14,053 bases of DNA from Hemicentrotus pulcherrimus (GCA_003118195.1 BEXV01000756.1:62362-76414), one strand, 5' to 3'. Shown: positions 1-10,005, counted from the stretch's first letter. Program-made: numbers and translations. The notes: generated from the letters alone by a model not told the origin.

Positions 1-1040
1 AATCAAATCAAGTTCAGAGCAAGGCCCTGTTTTATCAAACTTGATATATCAATAATACAATTATATATTTAAAATATAATATAATATAATAAGAACATAT
101 GTACATACAAACTTATTTATGACGAAAAATCACATGTATACACAATCTAGAAGTATCTATCATAGTCAGGATGGTCAAACTCGTATTGTCCCGAGCTATT
201 AACACCAGCAAGATGCTTAAACAACGTCACTTAATCACAAGAAAAGATCTCCCGCCCGTTACCGTCATTTCTGCCTTCTTAAAATCTTTGCACTAAGGGG
301 ATAAACACCTTTAATGCAGCAACGATCTTATCTAATTCAGGGACCAATTAGGGATATAATACCGGGAATTGATGCGGTTGGGGAGCGCTATAGGAAGAAA
401 TTACAAAGGGGAGGAGGATGGATGCAAAGGCGCCATTTTCTCCCCATCCGTCATCTTCCTCGGACGGTGAAGTGCGGGTAATAGGGGCTTGTCTGGGATT
501 AGGAGGCCAATATGCTCGGCATAATTTGCGACATCCCCATAATATCAGAGTCTATTTACATTGGGGGTTTTGTTCAGTAGGCAGCTCTACATAATTGTGT
601 AGTCAGGATATGAGGATTGAAAGTAGGAATTGAAAGCATGTTTGAATTCTGATTTCATAATATAAGCCGCTGCATCTATTTTGATTCGGTGCAATTGTAC
701 ACAAATAACGGCTTTAATACTATCATAACAATTAAATATGTACACAATACCGGCAATAAATTCCAACAGGACCTGATTAAGACTTTTTTTAGAAAATTAA
801 ACCCATGAGGATAGAGGTATAAGCCTTTATATTCTCATATTGAATTTAAATTTAAATTACAAAAAGAAAAACATTTAGTGCGCCGTTGTGTTAAGCGTTG
901 GATTAAAGAATAAAATGATATGCGCTATTCACAGTTAAACAAATGGGAAATGGTTTCAATATCAAAATAGTTTATTCATTCTATTATTGTGAATTAAACT
1001 CAGCGAAACCCAAATAAGAAGGTGATACTACAAATAAGCT
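1..1040. other. AT-rich non-coding DNA with one GC-richer islet
   Basis: There is no supported coding frame. A short AATAT tandem of about 3.5 copies occupies 73-92, and ATTTAA-type repeats lie near 844-858. An islet at about 405-480 has the hexamer GGCGCC at 429-434, followed directly by ATTTT, with GGATGG at 416-421 and CCATCC at 444-449 placed almost symmetrically around it. GCCATTTT resembles a YY1/Pho core, but no function is shown. Confidence 0.5.
73..92. repeat. AATAT short tandem repeat
   Basis: The 5-base unit AATAT is repeated perfectly three times with a partial fourth copy, inside a longer AT-only stretch (61-92). It is an ordinary AT-rich microsatellite. Confidence 0.6.
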
Positions 1041-1345
1041 CTGATCGTGTTATATCACGCAAAGATAAACGCAGTAAGCGACAGATTTAGACAAAAGACT
1101 CGATCGCTCGAATGCCAAAGTGAGTCGCCGCTGAGTGGAAGTAGGACGAGCGGTCCGCAGCGGGGAGATAAACCAGCAAGTTAGAAGAGGGTTAAGCCAG
1201 CACAAGCATACGAACAATTGCGAGGGTGGATCGTTACACCGACGGTTAATGTGCCCGGAGAGTCAGGGCACGTGTCAGGCGCACGCTTGCTATCTCCGCT
1301 GGCTGAAAATGATAACAGAAAGTCAGTCCTTGTAATGCCATTTAC
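1041..1345. other. CpG-containing islet, no convincing exon
   Basis: Composition rises sharply here compared with both sides, with several CpGs. A plus-strand frame of 66 codons crosses it but opens with GTG. The flanks show no clear splice acceptor and donor pair, and the peptide resembles nothing I know. It could be a regulatory element, or an old exon or repeat fragment. Confidence 0.3.
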
Positions 1346-2550
1346 GTCGTATGATATATGCTAAAGTCATAATTGACAATCCAAGTTCAGTTTATGTTCA
1401 TATGATTATTTACTTTTCATTTAAATGTCAGATTATAACCATATCCAAATGATAATCATAATAAAACGTCAAATAAATGATGTGAATGAAAATGCAGAAA
1501 TAAAATAAAACAAAACAAACAAAACAATAATCACCATCTTCATTATCAATAGTTTGGAGAGATTCAGATGGAAAAAAAATTGTCAGAATTAATTATTACA
1601 CTGGCTCAACTTAAATTCGCCTTGATTTATTTGGATGTTTTTTTTTTCTTCAGATTTGCAACCTTTTTTATTATAAAAAAAAGGAAATGACATTTAAGGA
1701 AATCTTGCTGAAATAGTTAAGTACTAGTATTTCTATAAACTATACATAAGACGCTCTTGAAGAAGAAAAAAAGACAACATACATGATCGGTGTAAATAAA
1801 TAATATTCTTCAAAATTAGTTATTCTCCATCTTTAAATTGTGTTTTATCTGAAAGGACCACAAAATAATGAACTTGGTAACAATCTGAATAAAGTATACT
1901 TGCATTTAGAAAACTATTGTACTTTTTCGTCATAGTCGACCCTTGTCGTTTTATACCTGATGTTTTTATACAGGTTTATGTATTAACATTTAATTGCTTA
2001 ACCTTGTCCAGAATTATGTATTCTAATCACTTTCGAGTTGATGACACTGTTTTCTTTTCCCACTGAAATTATAGAAAATACCTGTGAACAGCTGGTGGCT
2101 AGACTGTAATTTCCATACAGACTCTATATCGCATCTCATAGAATTAGAGGAAATTCTGCCATCAAGGCACCGTTGCAACATTATTCACTAGTATGGTTCT
2201 ATAAAAATCGTGAAAAGCGTTTTCATGTCTGAACAGGCTGCCAAAGTCATGCCTTCGCGTATAGAGCATAATATCCAATTTGCTAGGTGTAATGAATTCT
2301 TTTATACCTAAACCCATGCGCATGTATTATGAATCGGCCAATTATGCCTACCTATAGCCAACTATTCTCCACCCGCGTGAAGAAACCGTGTTAATTAAAA
2401 CTTGCTCTAAATAGAGTGGCAAAGCAAGAATAGAATGGATAATACCAATCATTTCAAGAGTCCTGACCCATTTTGGTATCAGTATACCTGTATGTATTGT
2501 GTTCTCATGCGTTCGTACGTTTAACTTAAGAAGTTCACATCGATTTTGAT
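1346..2550. other. AT-rich non-coding DNA, nothing recognised
   Basis: The stretch is rich in A and T runs. There is no open frame of note, tRNA-like box pair, long inverted repeat or microsatellite. Confidence 0.5.
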
Positions 2551-2554
2551 GGGT

Positions 2555-2809
2555 TTAGCGTAAGGCCAACGGGATTATGGTACCGTTAATCCTGATTATG
2601 GTATAAATGAAAAGACAAATGAAAAGACAAATCGTACAGACAATGAACATGGACGGGATAAGGTTAAGATAAGGGAGGAAATGACTCAAAGATGCCGAAA
2701 AAGATTGGATAATTAGGTCGTTCACTGGCTTTAAGGATTTCAAGTCGTCCGAATGAGTCGATTGATAGGAAAGAGGGCTGTCTAAAGTTCTCACACTTCT
2801 TATATACAT
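2555..2809 (-). CDS. Possible small ORF with a hydrophobic C-terminal segment (doubtful)
   Basis: An 84-codon ATG-to-stop frame on the minus strand starts at 2809, with A at -3 (acceptable context). The predicted peptide has a polar first half with many Ser, Leu and Asp residues. A strongly hydrophobic stretch follows at about residues 51-70, rich in Ile, Phe, Cys and Leu, which could be one membrane span. A 12-base tandem duplication (2605-2632) falls inside that stretch and duplicates the tetrapeptide CLFI in frame. A second in-frame duplication with 21-base spacing follows. I recognise no family. In DNA this AT-rich, several ATG frames of this length are expected by chance, so this is a weak candidate. 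Confidence 0.12.
   Translation of the reverse strand: MYIRSVRTLDSPLSYQSTHSDDLKSLKPVNDLIIQSFSASLSHFLPYLNLIPSMFIVCTICLFICLFIYTIIRINGTIIPLALR
2605..2632. repeat. 12-base tandem duplication
   Basis: The unit AAATGAAAAGAC appears twice head to tail, followed by the start of a third copy (AAAT). Next to it, GATTATGGTA occurs at 2573-2582 and again at 2594-2603, spaced by 21 bases. Confidence 0.75.
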
Positions 2810-2950
2810 CGTATAATCCTTAACTAATTTCAACTTGAACTGCTAAAACGGCAATTATTCAATTTCGTGTTTTCTTTGAACTTCCCCGCCTCCATCGATC
2901 GACCTTTGTCAATTTGGGTATCGTTTTCCTGTTCTTATCATTTTTTGGAG

Positions 2951-3030
2951 TAGAGGGACGAGAGAAAGAAAGAAAGAGGGGGATATGTATATATATATAG
3001 AGAGAGAGAGATAGAGAGTGAGTGAGAGAG
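2951..3030. repeat. Compound purine and TA microsatellite
   Basis: An imperfect purine tract with (GAAA) units near 2963-2977 is followed by (TA)n at about 2983-2998, then (GA)n and GTGA units to about 3030. The tract is polymorphism-prone. (GA)n also matches GAGA-factor binding sequence, but no function is implied. Confidence 0.85.
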
Positions 3031-3540
3031 ATTGGAAGACAATAATGGAAATAAACGCAGCGGGATCTTTAACTCCGCCACGAAGTCTAGACTTAAAACC
3101 TAAGATGTATACAAGAATAAGAGGTGTTTCTTTGGGGCTAATTTACTGTGCGGCAAGCCGCTATCTTATTCAATAATAGGTGTGGATTCTTCCTTTAGTA
3201 TTTCACCGTTTCGTTACAAGTTAGTACTCAAAAGTCTCGCTTGTTATTGTGGGATCCTAACACTGAATATCAAAGTGCAGTGCCATCAACTAGATTCTAC
3301 ATCCAGCGCGGTCAGCTTAATACTTCATGTAATTGATACTATTATTGTTATGTGTTTGAAAAGTCAACTTCTTATTCATACAAAAACACAAATATCCCGG
3401 GGAGAGGGCGAGAGAGAGAGAGCGAGCAAATCCTCCTTTCTTATTTTTCTTGTTACAGCTAAGTCAATATATAACTATCGGTTGCTAATACAGTGGGCAT
3501 AATAGCTAAACGCGTAACAATGGCTTCGCAATTGTAGCAA
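3031..3540. other. Non-coding DNA with a short GA tract
   Basis: A plus-strand frame at 3182-3502 opens with GTG and has no family resemblance, so I do not call it. A GA-rich tract lies at 3399-3427. Nothing else is recognised. Confidence 0.45.
3399..3427. repeat. GA-rich microsatellite
   Basis: An interrupted (GA)n purine run with C interruptions, similar in kind to those at 2951-3030 and 12204-12252. Confidence 0.75.
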
Positions 3541-3700
3541 AAACCACTGTGTAGATTTATCGGAAGGGGCGCTATTGTCCGAGCCAAAAGAAGACGTGAA
3601 TTGCCCAACACATAGCAGACGACTCCCGCCTTTCAATAGCGCCAAAAAGTACAGGTAACCTCCGACGCCTGGGCGTCTCTGTAAAAAGGGTCGCGAAAAG
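3541..3700. other. GC-richer islet with perfect inverted repeats
   Basis: The islet contains a perfect 10-base inverted repeat, GGCGCTATTG at 3568-3577 with its complement at 3634-3643 (56-base spacer). It also has a compact dyad, GACGCC-TG-GGCGTC, at 3664-3677. The longer stem's interior does not pair well, so a microRNA precursor is unlikely. A minus-strand frame covers it (3475-3825), but it starts with TTG and is not recognised. A regulatory element or an old repeat fragment is possible. Confidence 0.4.
3568..3643. repeat. Perfect 10-base inverted repeat, 56-base spacer
   Basis: The arms at 3568-3577 and 3634-3643 are exact reverse complements, with 6 of 10 bases G or C. Pairing does not continue into the spacer or outward. 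Confidence 0.7.
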
Positions 3701-4740
3701 AAATAAAAGATGTTTCCTTTTCTTTTCTTCTCAAGTCGGATCAATTCCTTTAGTTGCTTTGCCCCTGTGATGGGTAGTGTACATAGTTTATCGATTTGTG
3801 ACAGCAATCGCTTAGACGCTCTCATTTTTTCCTTCTTGCCTCAATTCGAAAATCGATGCGGAGCATTTAGCACTCACCTATTTTGTGAGTGTATATTATA
3901 TAAACATTTTTCAGGGATTTTTTCTGCATAGTCGAGTGTATGATAGTCCCAGGTATTCAAATTCTTGCCGGTCTGTCGCTTACACAAGTAAGTGTTGCAC
4001 TCAACCTTGTCACGTTATGGCTGTAGGGGGCTGATATGACTGGGGGAATGACGAGTGAGAGTTCAGTCTGAGGCCACCCCATCCCTCAACTTTTAACCCA
4101 ACGCTGATGAAAGAAATATGCTTCATATTCAAATGCATTCGACTTCATTAACTGTAAAGAAAGAATTTGTTTCGTTTTTTTCTTCGACGCACACGAGTAA
4201 TTATAATAAAGGCCTATGATATTTTGTCCGAGAAAGTAAGGATTAGTGTGTGAACTCTTCATCAACATTGATACCTAGTCAATGAAGGAAATAATTTTCA
4301 TATAATTATCATTCTACAAAGTAATTTAATGATATCAAATATCAGACATTACTCGGCACAACAAATTATACACGAACGTGTTGAAAAGGTGGACAGTTTC
4401 TCTCAACTCGAGTTAAAATTTCTTTTTATTGCTCTTAGAAAATGGGATGTGCGTTTGCCCGAAGTACATGTTCAAACAATAATAACACTCCCATGAAAGA
4501 TAGATCTAGCATGTGAAATATTACTTATTTTGGCATCAAAACAAATTTTGATTTCCAATAGCAGGTGCCTGTCATGCTTTCTGTAAGTTTATTTTGAAAT
4601 AGGAGTTTCAATTACGAGTTTTACTTCCAGTAGAACTAGGAAATTATTATAATGCTTCAATGTAATCTACTAACGTTATTATGACTTCTAAAATATCAAT
4701 TGAAAGTGAGAGAATTGACCACGAGGTCATTTAATCTACC
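3701..4740. other. Mostly AT-rich non-coding DNA
   Basis: Short ATG frames here (3710-3931 plus, 4086-4268 minus) are of chance length and unrecognised. A short dyad, TGATAT-CAA-ATATCA, lies at 4330-4344. At 4716-4729 TGACC and GGTCA are arranged as an everted pair 4 bases apart, which resembles a nuclear-receptor half-site pair. Confidence 0.45.
3871..3891. repeat. 7-base inverted repeat, 7-base loop
   Basis: CACTCAC at 3871-3877 and GTGAGTG at 3885-3891 are perfect complements around a T-rich loop. The stem is too short for a microRNA precursor. Confidence 0.65.
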
Positions 4741-4742
4741 AA

Positions 4743-4759
4743 TGATCTTTAAAAGATCA
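4743..4759. repeat. Perfect 17-base palindrome
   Basis: TGATCTTT and AAAGATCA flank a single central A. It lies just upstream of a near-repeat: GATCAGCTTTATTAA at 4784-4798 and the same word with one substitution at 4862-4876. Confidence 0.75.
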
Positions 4760-4783
4760 GCAATAACTAACATTCTTCAAGTT

Positions 4784-4876
4784 GATCAGCTTTATTAATC
4801 GACACAATGTAAGCACGTCAAAGCCACTCCGATTCGGTTGCTAATTTGATGAAGTGCACTAGATCTGCTTTATTAA
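4784..4876. repeat. 15-base direct near-repeat, 78-base period
   Basis: GATCAGCTTTATTAA (4784-4798) and GATCTGCTTTATTAA (4862-4876) differ at one base. The TTTATTA core resembles posterior Hox or Cdx binding sequences, but such words are common in AT-rich DNA. Confidence 0.6.
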
Positions 4877-4961
4877 CTAATTTATAAATGGGGAGCGGTT
4901 CATGTTTCAGAAGGTTGGATTTTAATCATTATTGATTAGAATTTATGTTGAAGGTCTGTGT

Positions 4962-5131
4962 CACCTCAATGGGGGTGTTAATACAGGTATCAGTTCGGCT
5001 TGGTCGGTCCAGCGGAACTCGCTAAATATTAAGCGAAGTTGATTTGACAGGTTGATGGGGACGCCGTTATAAGAACATTTTCACCACATAGGCATTGCAC
5101 GTAAAAACGTGGCGCCTCAGTTTAGGCGCCA
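4962..5131. repeat. Cluster of four stem-forming inverted repeats
   Basis: In order: CACCTC/GGGGTG with loop AATG (4962-4977, one G-T pair); a 28-base hairpin at 4992-5019 with 10 of 12 positions paired, including one G-T, and arms beginning AGTTC and ending GAACT; an imperfect palindrome at 5016-5040 (AACTCGCT against AGCGAAGTT, one bulge) overlapping the previous one; and a perfect TGGCGCCT/AGGCGCCA stem with loop CAGTTT at 5110-5131. The region is richer in GC than its flanks. There is no ORF. Confidence 0.6.
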
Positions 5132-6790
5132 TTATGTACGTAGGCCTTTGTATGCCATATACATAATCCAATGGTGGTCTCTATTGTTTTTAATAGCGAG
5201 AGGGTGTTTTGCTGTACATGTATATGATAGGGTTTAAGCTCAAGTAATATTCAAACAACGTAAGCGGAATACATATACGACGGTACGCATCATGAATAAT
5301 ATCTGTTAGTAGTATACAACACCAATATATGTAAATGTTATTATAAATATTTAATAAAGCAGGTATAACTACAAACATACAGAAAAATCAATGCAAAATG
5401 GATGCTTTCAATAGTTTGGAATGTAACTTGATCAACCTACAGAAGCTATTTTTTATCTAAAATATTCTACTATGTCCATGCAAGTTTAATTTGATACTTT
5501 ACATTTCTGCTGGAGTTCTCATTCTGATAATGAAATAGAAATAAAATCATAATTCATCACCATTATGACTTAAAGATTGAACCTAATGCTATTGAACTTT
5601 TTTTTTTTTGCTTTGGTATATAAAAAAGTGCATTGATATTTTGTGTTCCCTATCGGGATAGTCATCATGAAAATTAACCCCAGGTGATCAAATTTTCTTT
5701 CTGTCTGTGATAGGCTTATTTTACGAATTCAACAAGCAACACAAGTAACTCGACTGGGAGTACCCATTCCTCCATTTATAAGTTTTGTATCGCGGTACTC
5801 TAAATCTAAAATAAGGTAAAACAAAAATTACTTCTAATATTCTATTTCACCCATGTCGTATGGTGCTGCCTACCAAGTCCCTTCAAAATTGGCAATGTTT
5901 ATAATCTCCGTTTGTATTTCATGCACACGCGGCCAAGACTAACTCAGTTGACATTCTACGGGTTTCTCCAATTCTCCTTTTTTTTCCACCAGCGTTGCTT
6001 TCTGTTTTTTCTCACTGGGGTAACATTTCCGATGTTGACTTAGGGGCTTGAAAAGGAGTTTGGTTTTGTAAACGTCGGGTGAAAAAGCACAGCGCCTGGG
6101 GCAGCTTCAGCCAAGGACAGATTGTTATTGTAACGGCAGGAGTAGCCGCTTACCTTACCTATTTCCGAGCGATTATCGCATAAAAAAGAGTAATGAATGG
6201 AAATTGTCATAACTAGATTTTGATCTTGTGAATTATGTAAATATCCGGTCGATTATGCACGTGTGGCGCTGACCTATTAAATCGCGTGTAAGACCTCAAT
6301 GTATAGGCATTGCTGAAATAATTAATGAAACATGATTTCATTCTGGCCTCATTTGTCCAACATCTATTTATCCGGCTTGATTATCTAATAGATTTTATCA
6401 AAATTATATCTTTATTGCCCGCACAATATTTTGTTGTACACTTGTACAAAAAATGTGGAAATATATATTTCGCAATACAACAAATAATTGATACACAAGT
6501 CAATACCAAATTCAGTATATACATACAGTATGTCTAGATCATGAAAATATGAACTGTGCATTCAAAGATATTCTATATCACAAACCGTATCTCGGTTGGG
6601 GTTAGGAATGCATATTTGCCTTAAAAATTAATTGGATTATGAAATATAAATGCCTTTTTGCTTCCGCGAATGCGAGGGCCATATTCCACACACAAAACCA
6701 CACGCTGACATCACACAAACACAAATACGAGTATTGTATATCCGTTGACAAAAATAAGTGATTAAATGCTAATAAATTCCTGATCATATG
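5132..6790. other. AT-rich non-coding DNA, nothing recognised
   Basis: ATG and other short frames here (5190-5378 minus, 6325-6537 plus, 6602-6787 minus) are of chance length for this composition and unrecognised. A T-run at about 5599-5609 and a TATATAAA word at 5617-5624 occur without other promoter signals. Confidence 0.5.
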
Positions 6791-6797
6791 CTTACTC

Positions 6798-6834
6798 TAA
6801 CCACCGGAATAATTTCGGGGTTATTTTTTTTTGT
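6798..6834 (+). repeat. Quasi-palindrome followed by a T-run
   Basis: TAACC (6798-6802) pairs with GGTTA (6819-6823), and CCG (6804-6806) pairs with CGG (6816-6818) across a bulged A. A run of T follows directly to about 6834. It resembles a hairpin-plus-T-run, but in a nuclear genome this is most likely chance. Confidence 0.4.
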
Positions 6835-7545
6835 AAGTTGTAATCATTCAATTCAAACTTTAATATATTTATAGATTTGTTTTGTGTGTAATAGTCAGAT
6901 CATAGTATAATTAATGCCACTGCTCTCGAGATGATTTAAAAGAGACATCGTCAAAGATAATTGATGGTTGCTTTTGTTTGCCACCCCTTTTCAGCGGGAG
7001 TCTTGGTGTCATAATTATCTTTTCCATTGATTCCTGTTTATTTCGGTTGAACGGTACGGCTTTTTCAAAATAAATATTTCAAGAATTAAACCAAAAAAAG
7101 CATGCTCCTTTTTTACTTCTATTAATACCAACATCGATTATTATACCAAGAAATTATTTTATGATTGTTCTACTACTCTAACTACATCAACTACTATTTT
7201 CTCCTACTATGATTACTTCTATTACTTTGTGAAAAATGTAGAAACAATTTGTTTTTTTATAATTTAATTTTATTAAATATGCTAAGCGTAACGGACAAGG
7301 GAAGAGTGTCAATCGAAGCATCGTGTCAACATTAGCAATATAATGCTGCCAATAAATAATGATTTCTAGTAATAACGACATTGCCAATTATACATGTTTT
7401 TAACAAACATAACATCTGCGAGTATGCCTATCGGCATCATCACAGTCAAATATCAGATCGTGTCTTATCCGGCAAATTGGCAACCCACTGCAGATACCAT
7501 TCAAAATTACGTGGCGCCTGCCTCTGCGTTTAGTGGTATCAACAA

Positions 7546-7565
7546 ATTGGTATAGATTGGTATAA
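7546..7565. repeat. 10-base tandem duplication
   Basis: ATTGGTATAG is followed directly by ATTGGTATAA, differing only at the last base. Confidence 0.6.
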
Positions 7566-8288
7566 GTCGGGAATGAATGCCCCTAAATTCCTAGATGATC
7601 ACGCTTAGTAATGAGGGGGAAATGAAACTAATTAAGGTTGGAGAAGATTGGCATTTTTCCATTAGGGTATCTTGTTTAACAGATCAGTTGGTCGTATTAT
7701 AAGGTTTTGTTTTGGATTTGTTAAAACATGCATGATGAGGCAGGCATTAGCTAATTACGCGTTGTTGAATTATCATCTATCAGAACATTTTCAGCTTATG
7801 GAGTAAAACGTGTGTTTAACTTACTATTATTATTGACAGGTATTAAGGTAACACTCTCTTCAAGATAATATATTGTTTAAAAAAGCCAAATGGTACCAAG
7901 AGATCAGGGTTTTATCCAGCTAAAAGTGACGTAACATTGTATTTATTAGGATTGAAGTTGTACATCCATAAATTGACTTTTCAATAGACACTCGCTCTGT
8001 TCACCTGGCAATTTATACATTATTCACCCTTATCAGTTCTACACATTCTCTTAATAAACATCACTAAGTCTACAGTCCCTTTACAAATGCCCCATTCATC
8101 TATATTTATCATAAAACGATACTGGGAGACAACAATATTCAATTTAAAACATCACATTTCATTGAAGGCCTCTTAAACACACGAAGTCCGTGGAAAACCC
8201 CAAATGGTTTCACAGATAGGAAAGAAAAAAGACACAAACGTTCAACATGTTGCATGATATATCAATGTATATCCGATGCGTCTTCCCA

Positions 8289-8302
8289 TAGCTTGCAAGC
8301 TA
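8289..8302. repeat. Perfect 14-base palindrome
   Basis: TAGCTTGCAAGCTA equals its own reverse complement with no spacer. It lies in otherwise unremarkable sequence. Confidence 0.7.
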
Positions 8303-9086
8303 GCCGCAGAAATTATCATAAATACATTATTAATTTTTCACCACATGAGTAAGCATCATTCATTATCAATGGCAGACTGCGCTTCTGCTGGCCCGCCCTA
8401 GAACAATCCGCCACTTTTTTTTTAAAGTGATTTTCCAATCATTATTTATTCTACCCGCATGTAATATGCATTTTGCAAATTGGATATACAGACAATATAG
8501 CACAGGAGGAGATCTGTGGTGCTATTATAACACACTAACATTGACATAGCGTACACTGAACGTATTTTCCCATTGTTTGCATAGACGTATAACATAACAA
8601 AACAGCAATTCTGTAGTAACGTTTTTATGCCATTACCGACTGGGCAAGACTTTTTTTTAAATTCACTAAATTCCTCGCGATCATGCACGATTAAATTGTG
8701 GCATAACATAAACGTTTTCAGTTGAGTAAATGCAGAATTAGGTTATATCCCCACGAGTAAAACAATTATTGATGAATACGGCTTGAGGTGATCTGTTTAA
8801 AGTGATTCACGCAGTAATAACGAAGAATGTTTACATGGTTTAATTCACAGCCCAACGAAAAATAAGACTTCAAAAGCTATCGAAAATACAGAAATTAAAC
8901 TATACAACGATCCACATAAAACTCATAAATGACTGGTATTACATTGTACTAGAATGCTATAAATATTCGCGGTCGCAATTTTACATCAATCGCATAATTG
9001 GATTCATTATTGTGCCACCGCCAGAAGAGTCAGTTCTCAAAATAAAGGTTTGTTATCAATTCGATGCAATGCCTATTTTCTTTTGA

Positions 9087-9108
9087 TCCCGAAATTCATA
9101 TTTCGGGA
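9087..9108. repeat. Perfect 9-base hairpin with tetraloop
   Basis: TCCCGAAAT (9087-9095) and ATTTCGGGA (9100-9108) are exact complements around the 4-base loop TCAT. Pairing stops at the next base on both sides. It would lie in the first intron if the candidate minus-strand gene is real. Confidence 0.75.
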
Positions 9109-9539
9109 AATTGTATTAAAGCGTATTGTCATGAACTAAGTAATCAGGAGTGATGTGCTTGTTCAAATAAAATTTCGAATTTTAATAAATGAGATCAATA
9201 ATTATCAATTGTTCGTTTAAGTTAAATACATGGTATGATTTTTCGCATAGTAAACGAAGTCGCATGTGACGAAATATATAAATGATGAAACATTGTAGCC
9301 TACATTTACTAATATGTTTTTATGGACCAACGTCATGATGAAGCAGTATACATGTAGATATTTCTTATGATTATTAATATAAGATGTACGACGGTGCAAA
9401 CGCTCTGACAATGGCTTGCTTTGTTTGCCATTCCATGGAATAAATTTAGTGAAGATTGAATATGAGTATTTAAATGCACAACTTCTTAGTCTGGCTGCTT
9501 TTCGTAGCAAAGCCTTGTACCGGAAATAATAAAACTTAC

Positions 9540-9702
9540 TCTTACATGCACCGTGTGAGAGAGTGGCACGTCGGTGAAAATCCATGACCATCGACATGGT
9601 GACGGGGTTGTGAGGGGCGCCTGGCGGCGTAGTTTGCCGCTGACATGACGCTGCTTGGCTCGGCAGGAAAGCCATGGTCGCTAAGTTATTCTCTCCAAAC
9701 AT
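9540..9702 (-). CDS. Candidate first coding exon (partial), product not recognised
   Basis: Seen: on the minus strand an open frame has two nearby ATGs. The one at 9702 is in weak context; the one at 9675 is in strong context (ACC ATG G). The frame runs to a perfect GTAAGT splice donor whose GT is at 9539-9538. From 9675 it gives 45 codons plus one base, so the intron would be phase 1. An in-frame TAA at 9852-9850 bounds the start. From 9675, 27 of 45 third positions are G or C, against roughly 36% GC around it. No minus-strand ATG occurs between 9703 and 10020. The peptide starts MAFLPSQ (after MFGENNLAT if 9702 is used), is rich in Pro, Thr and Met, and ends near HGACK. I recognise no domain, signal peptide or membrane segment. 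The frame stays open to 9217, but that part is AT-rich and more likely intron. Inference: the N-terminus of an unidentified protein. A chance ORF remains possible. Confidence 0.38.
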
Positions 9703-9887
9703 ATAGGCCACAAAAACTCGGTCGGATTTACTCAGATATTCGGACAAGGTCCGTTGGTTAGAGTCCTTGTCGGGTAAATGTCCGTAGGACGGCACAGGGC
9801 TGGAGAGTTCACGACTGAAGAATAAGCAGACGATGCCCTTGTTTGTCGTTTATCTTTCCACTCTGTGCTTGAGCAGCGGAGTGAACT
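9703..9887 (-). other. Probable 5' untranslated leader of the candidate minus-strand gene
   Basis: This stretch lies just upstream of the candidate exon and has more balanced composition than its surroundings. It contains no minus-strand ATG, and the ATG-free zone continues to 10020. At this composition about five or six ATGs would be expected by chance in such a length, so their absence suits a scanned leader. An in-frame TAA at 9852-9850 separates it from any upstream frame. An initiator-like TCAGTT (9889-9884, possible +1 at 9887) sets the tentative 5' limit. The true start could lie further upstream. Confidence 0.3.
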
Positions 9888-10005
9888 GACGGTGCGAAGC
9901 GAATAACCAGAGCCACCTTCACCGGCGATCTCACAGAGAAAATGGGTCTGGCGGTCGCTCTATACAACTCTCTGGTCTAGAACTCACTAGCGTATCTGTG
10001 CCAAT
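9884..10005 (-). promoter_or_regulatory. Candidate core promoter (initiator and CCAAT box)
   Basis: Seen: a TCAGTT initiator-like element on the minus strand at 9889-9884 and a CCAAT pentamer on the plus strand at 10001-10005 (ATTGG in gene orientation), about 115 bases upstream. There is no good TATA box; GTATAG near 9963 is a weak match. NF-Y binds CCAAT in either direction, usually 60-100 bases upstream of the start, so this distance is slightly long. The segment is CpG-containing and less AT-rich than its flanks. The promoter role is inferred from position ahead of the candidate exon. Confidence 0.25.

Larger units (their letters stand above)
6840..9080. other. AT-rich non-coding DNA with small repeats
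   Basis: No supported gene. Frames at 7187-7387 and 8446-8709 (minus) are of chance length. Small structures: two tandem copies of the 10-mer ATTGGTATA(G/A) at 7546-7565; a perfect 14-base palindrome at 8289-8302; and CACTTT/AAAGTG flanking T6 at 8412-8429. Confidence 0.5.

Noticed and set aside
3475..3825. 116-codon minus-strand open frame
   Set aside because: It begins with TTG rather than ATG, matches no family I know, and is open partly because of the GC-rich islet.
3710..3931. 73-codon plus-strand ATG frame after the GC islet, with a hydrophobic start
   Set aside because: There is no clear signal peptide, no family resemblance, and its length is within chance. Promoter evidence in the islet is not specific.
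5617..5624. TATATAAA box after a T-run
   Set aside because: Such words are expected by chance in this composition, and no initiator, GC islet or ORF follows.
8546..8575. GCGTACACTGAACGTATTTT resembles the Hox-cluster microRNA iab-4-5p
   Set aside because: It has several mismatches, and neither flank contains the complementary arm needed for a precursor hairpin.
8446..8709. 87-codon minus-strand ATG frame
   Set aside because: The length is expected by chance, the ATG context is poor, and codon composition is AT-rich with no recognised domain.
9217..9533. Continuation of the 9.7 kb minus-strand frame beyond the donor
   Set aside because: Composition falls to AT-rich and a perfect GTAAGT donor lies at the boundary, so intron read-through is more likely than coding.
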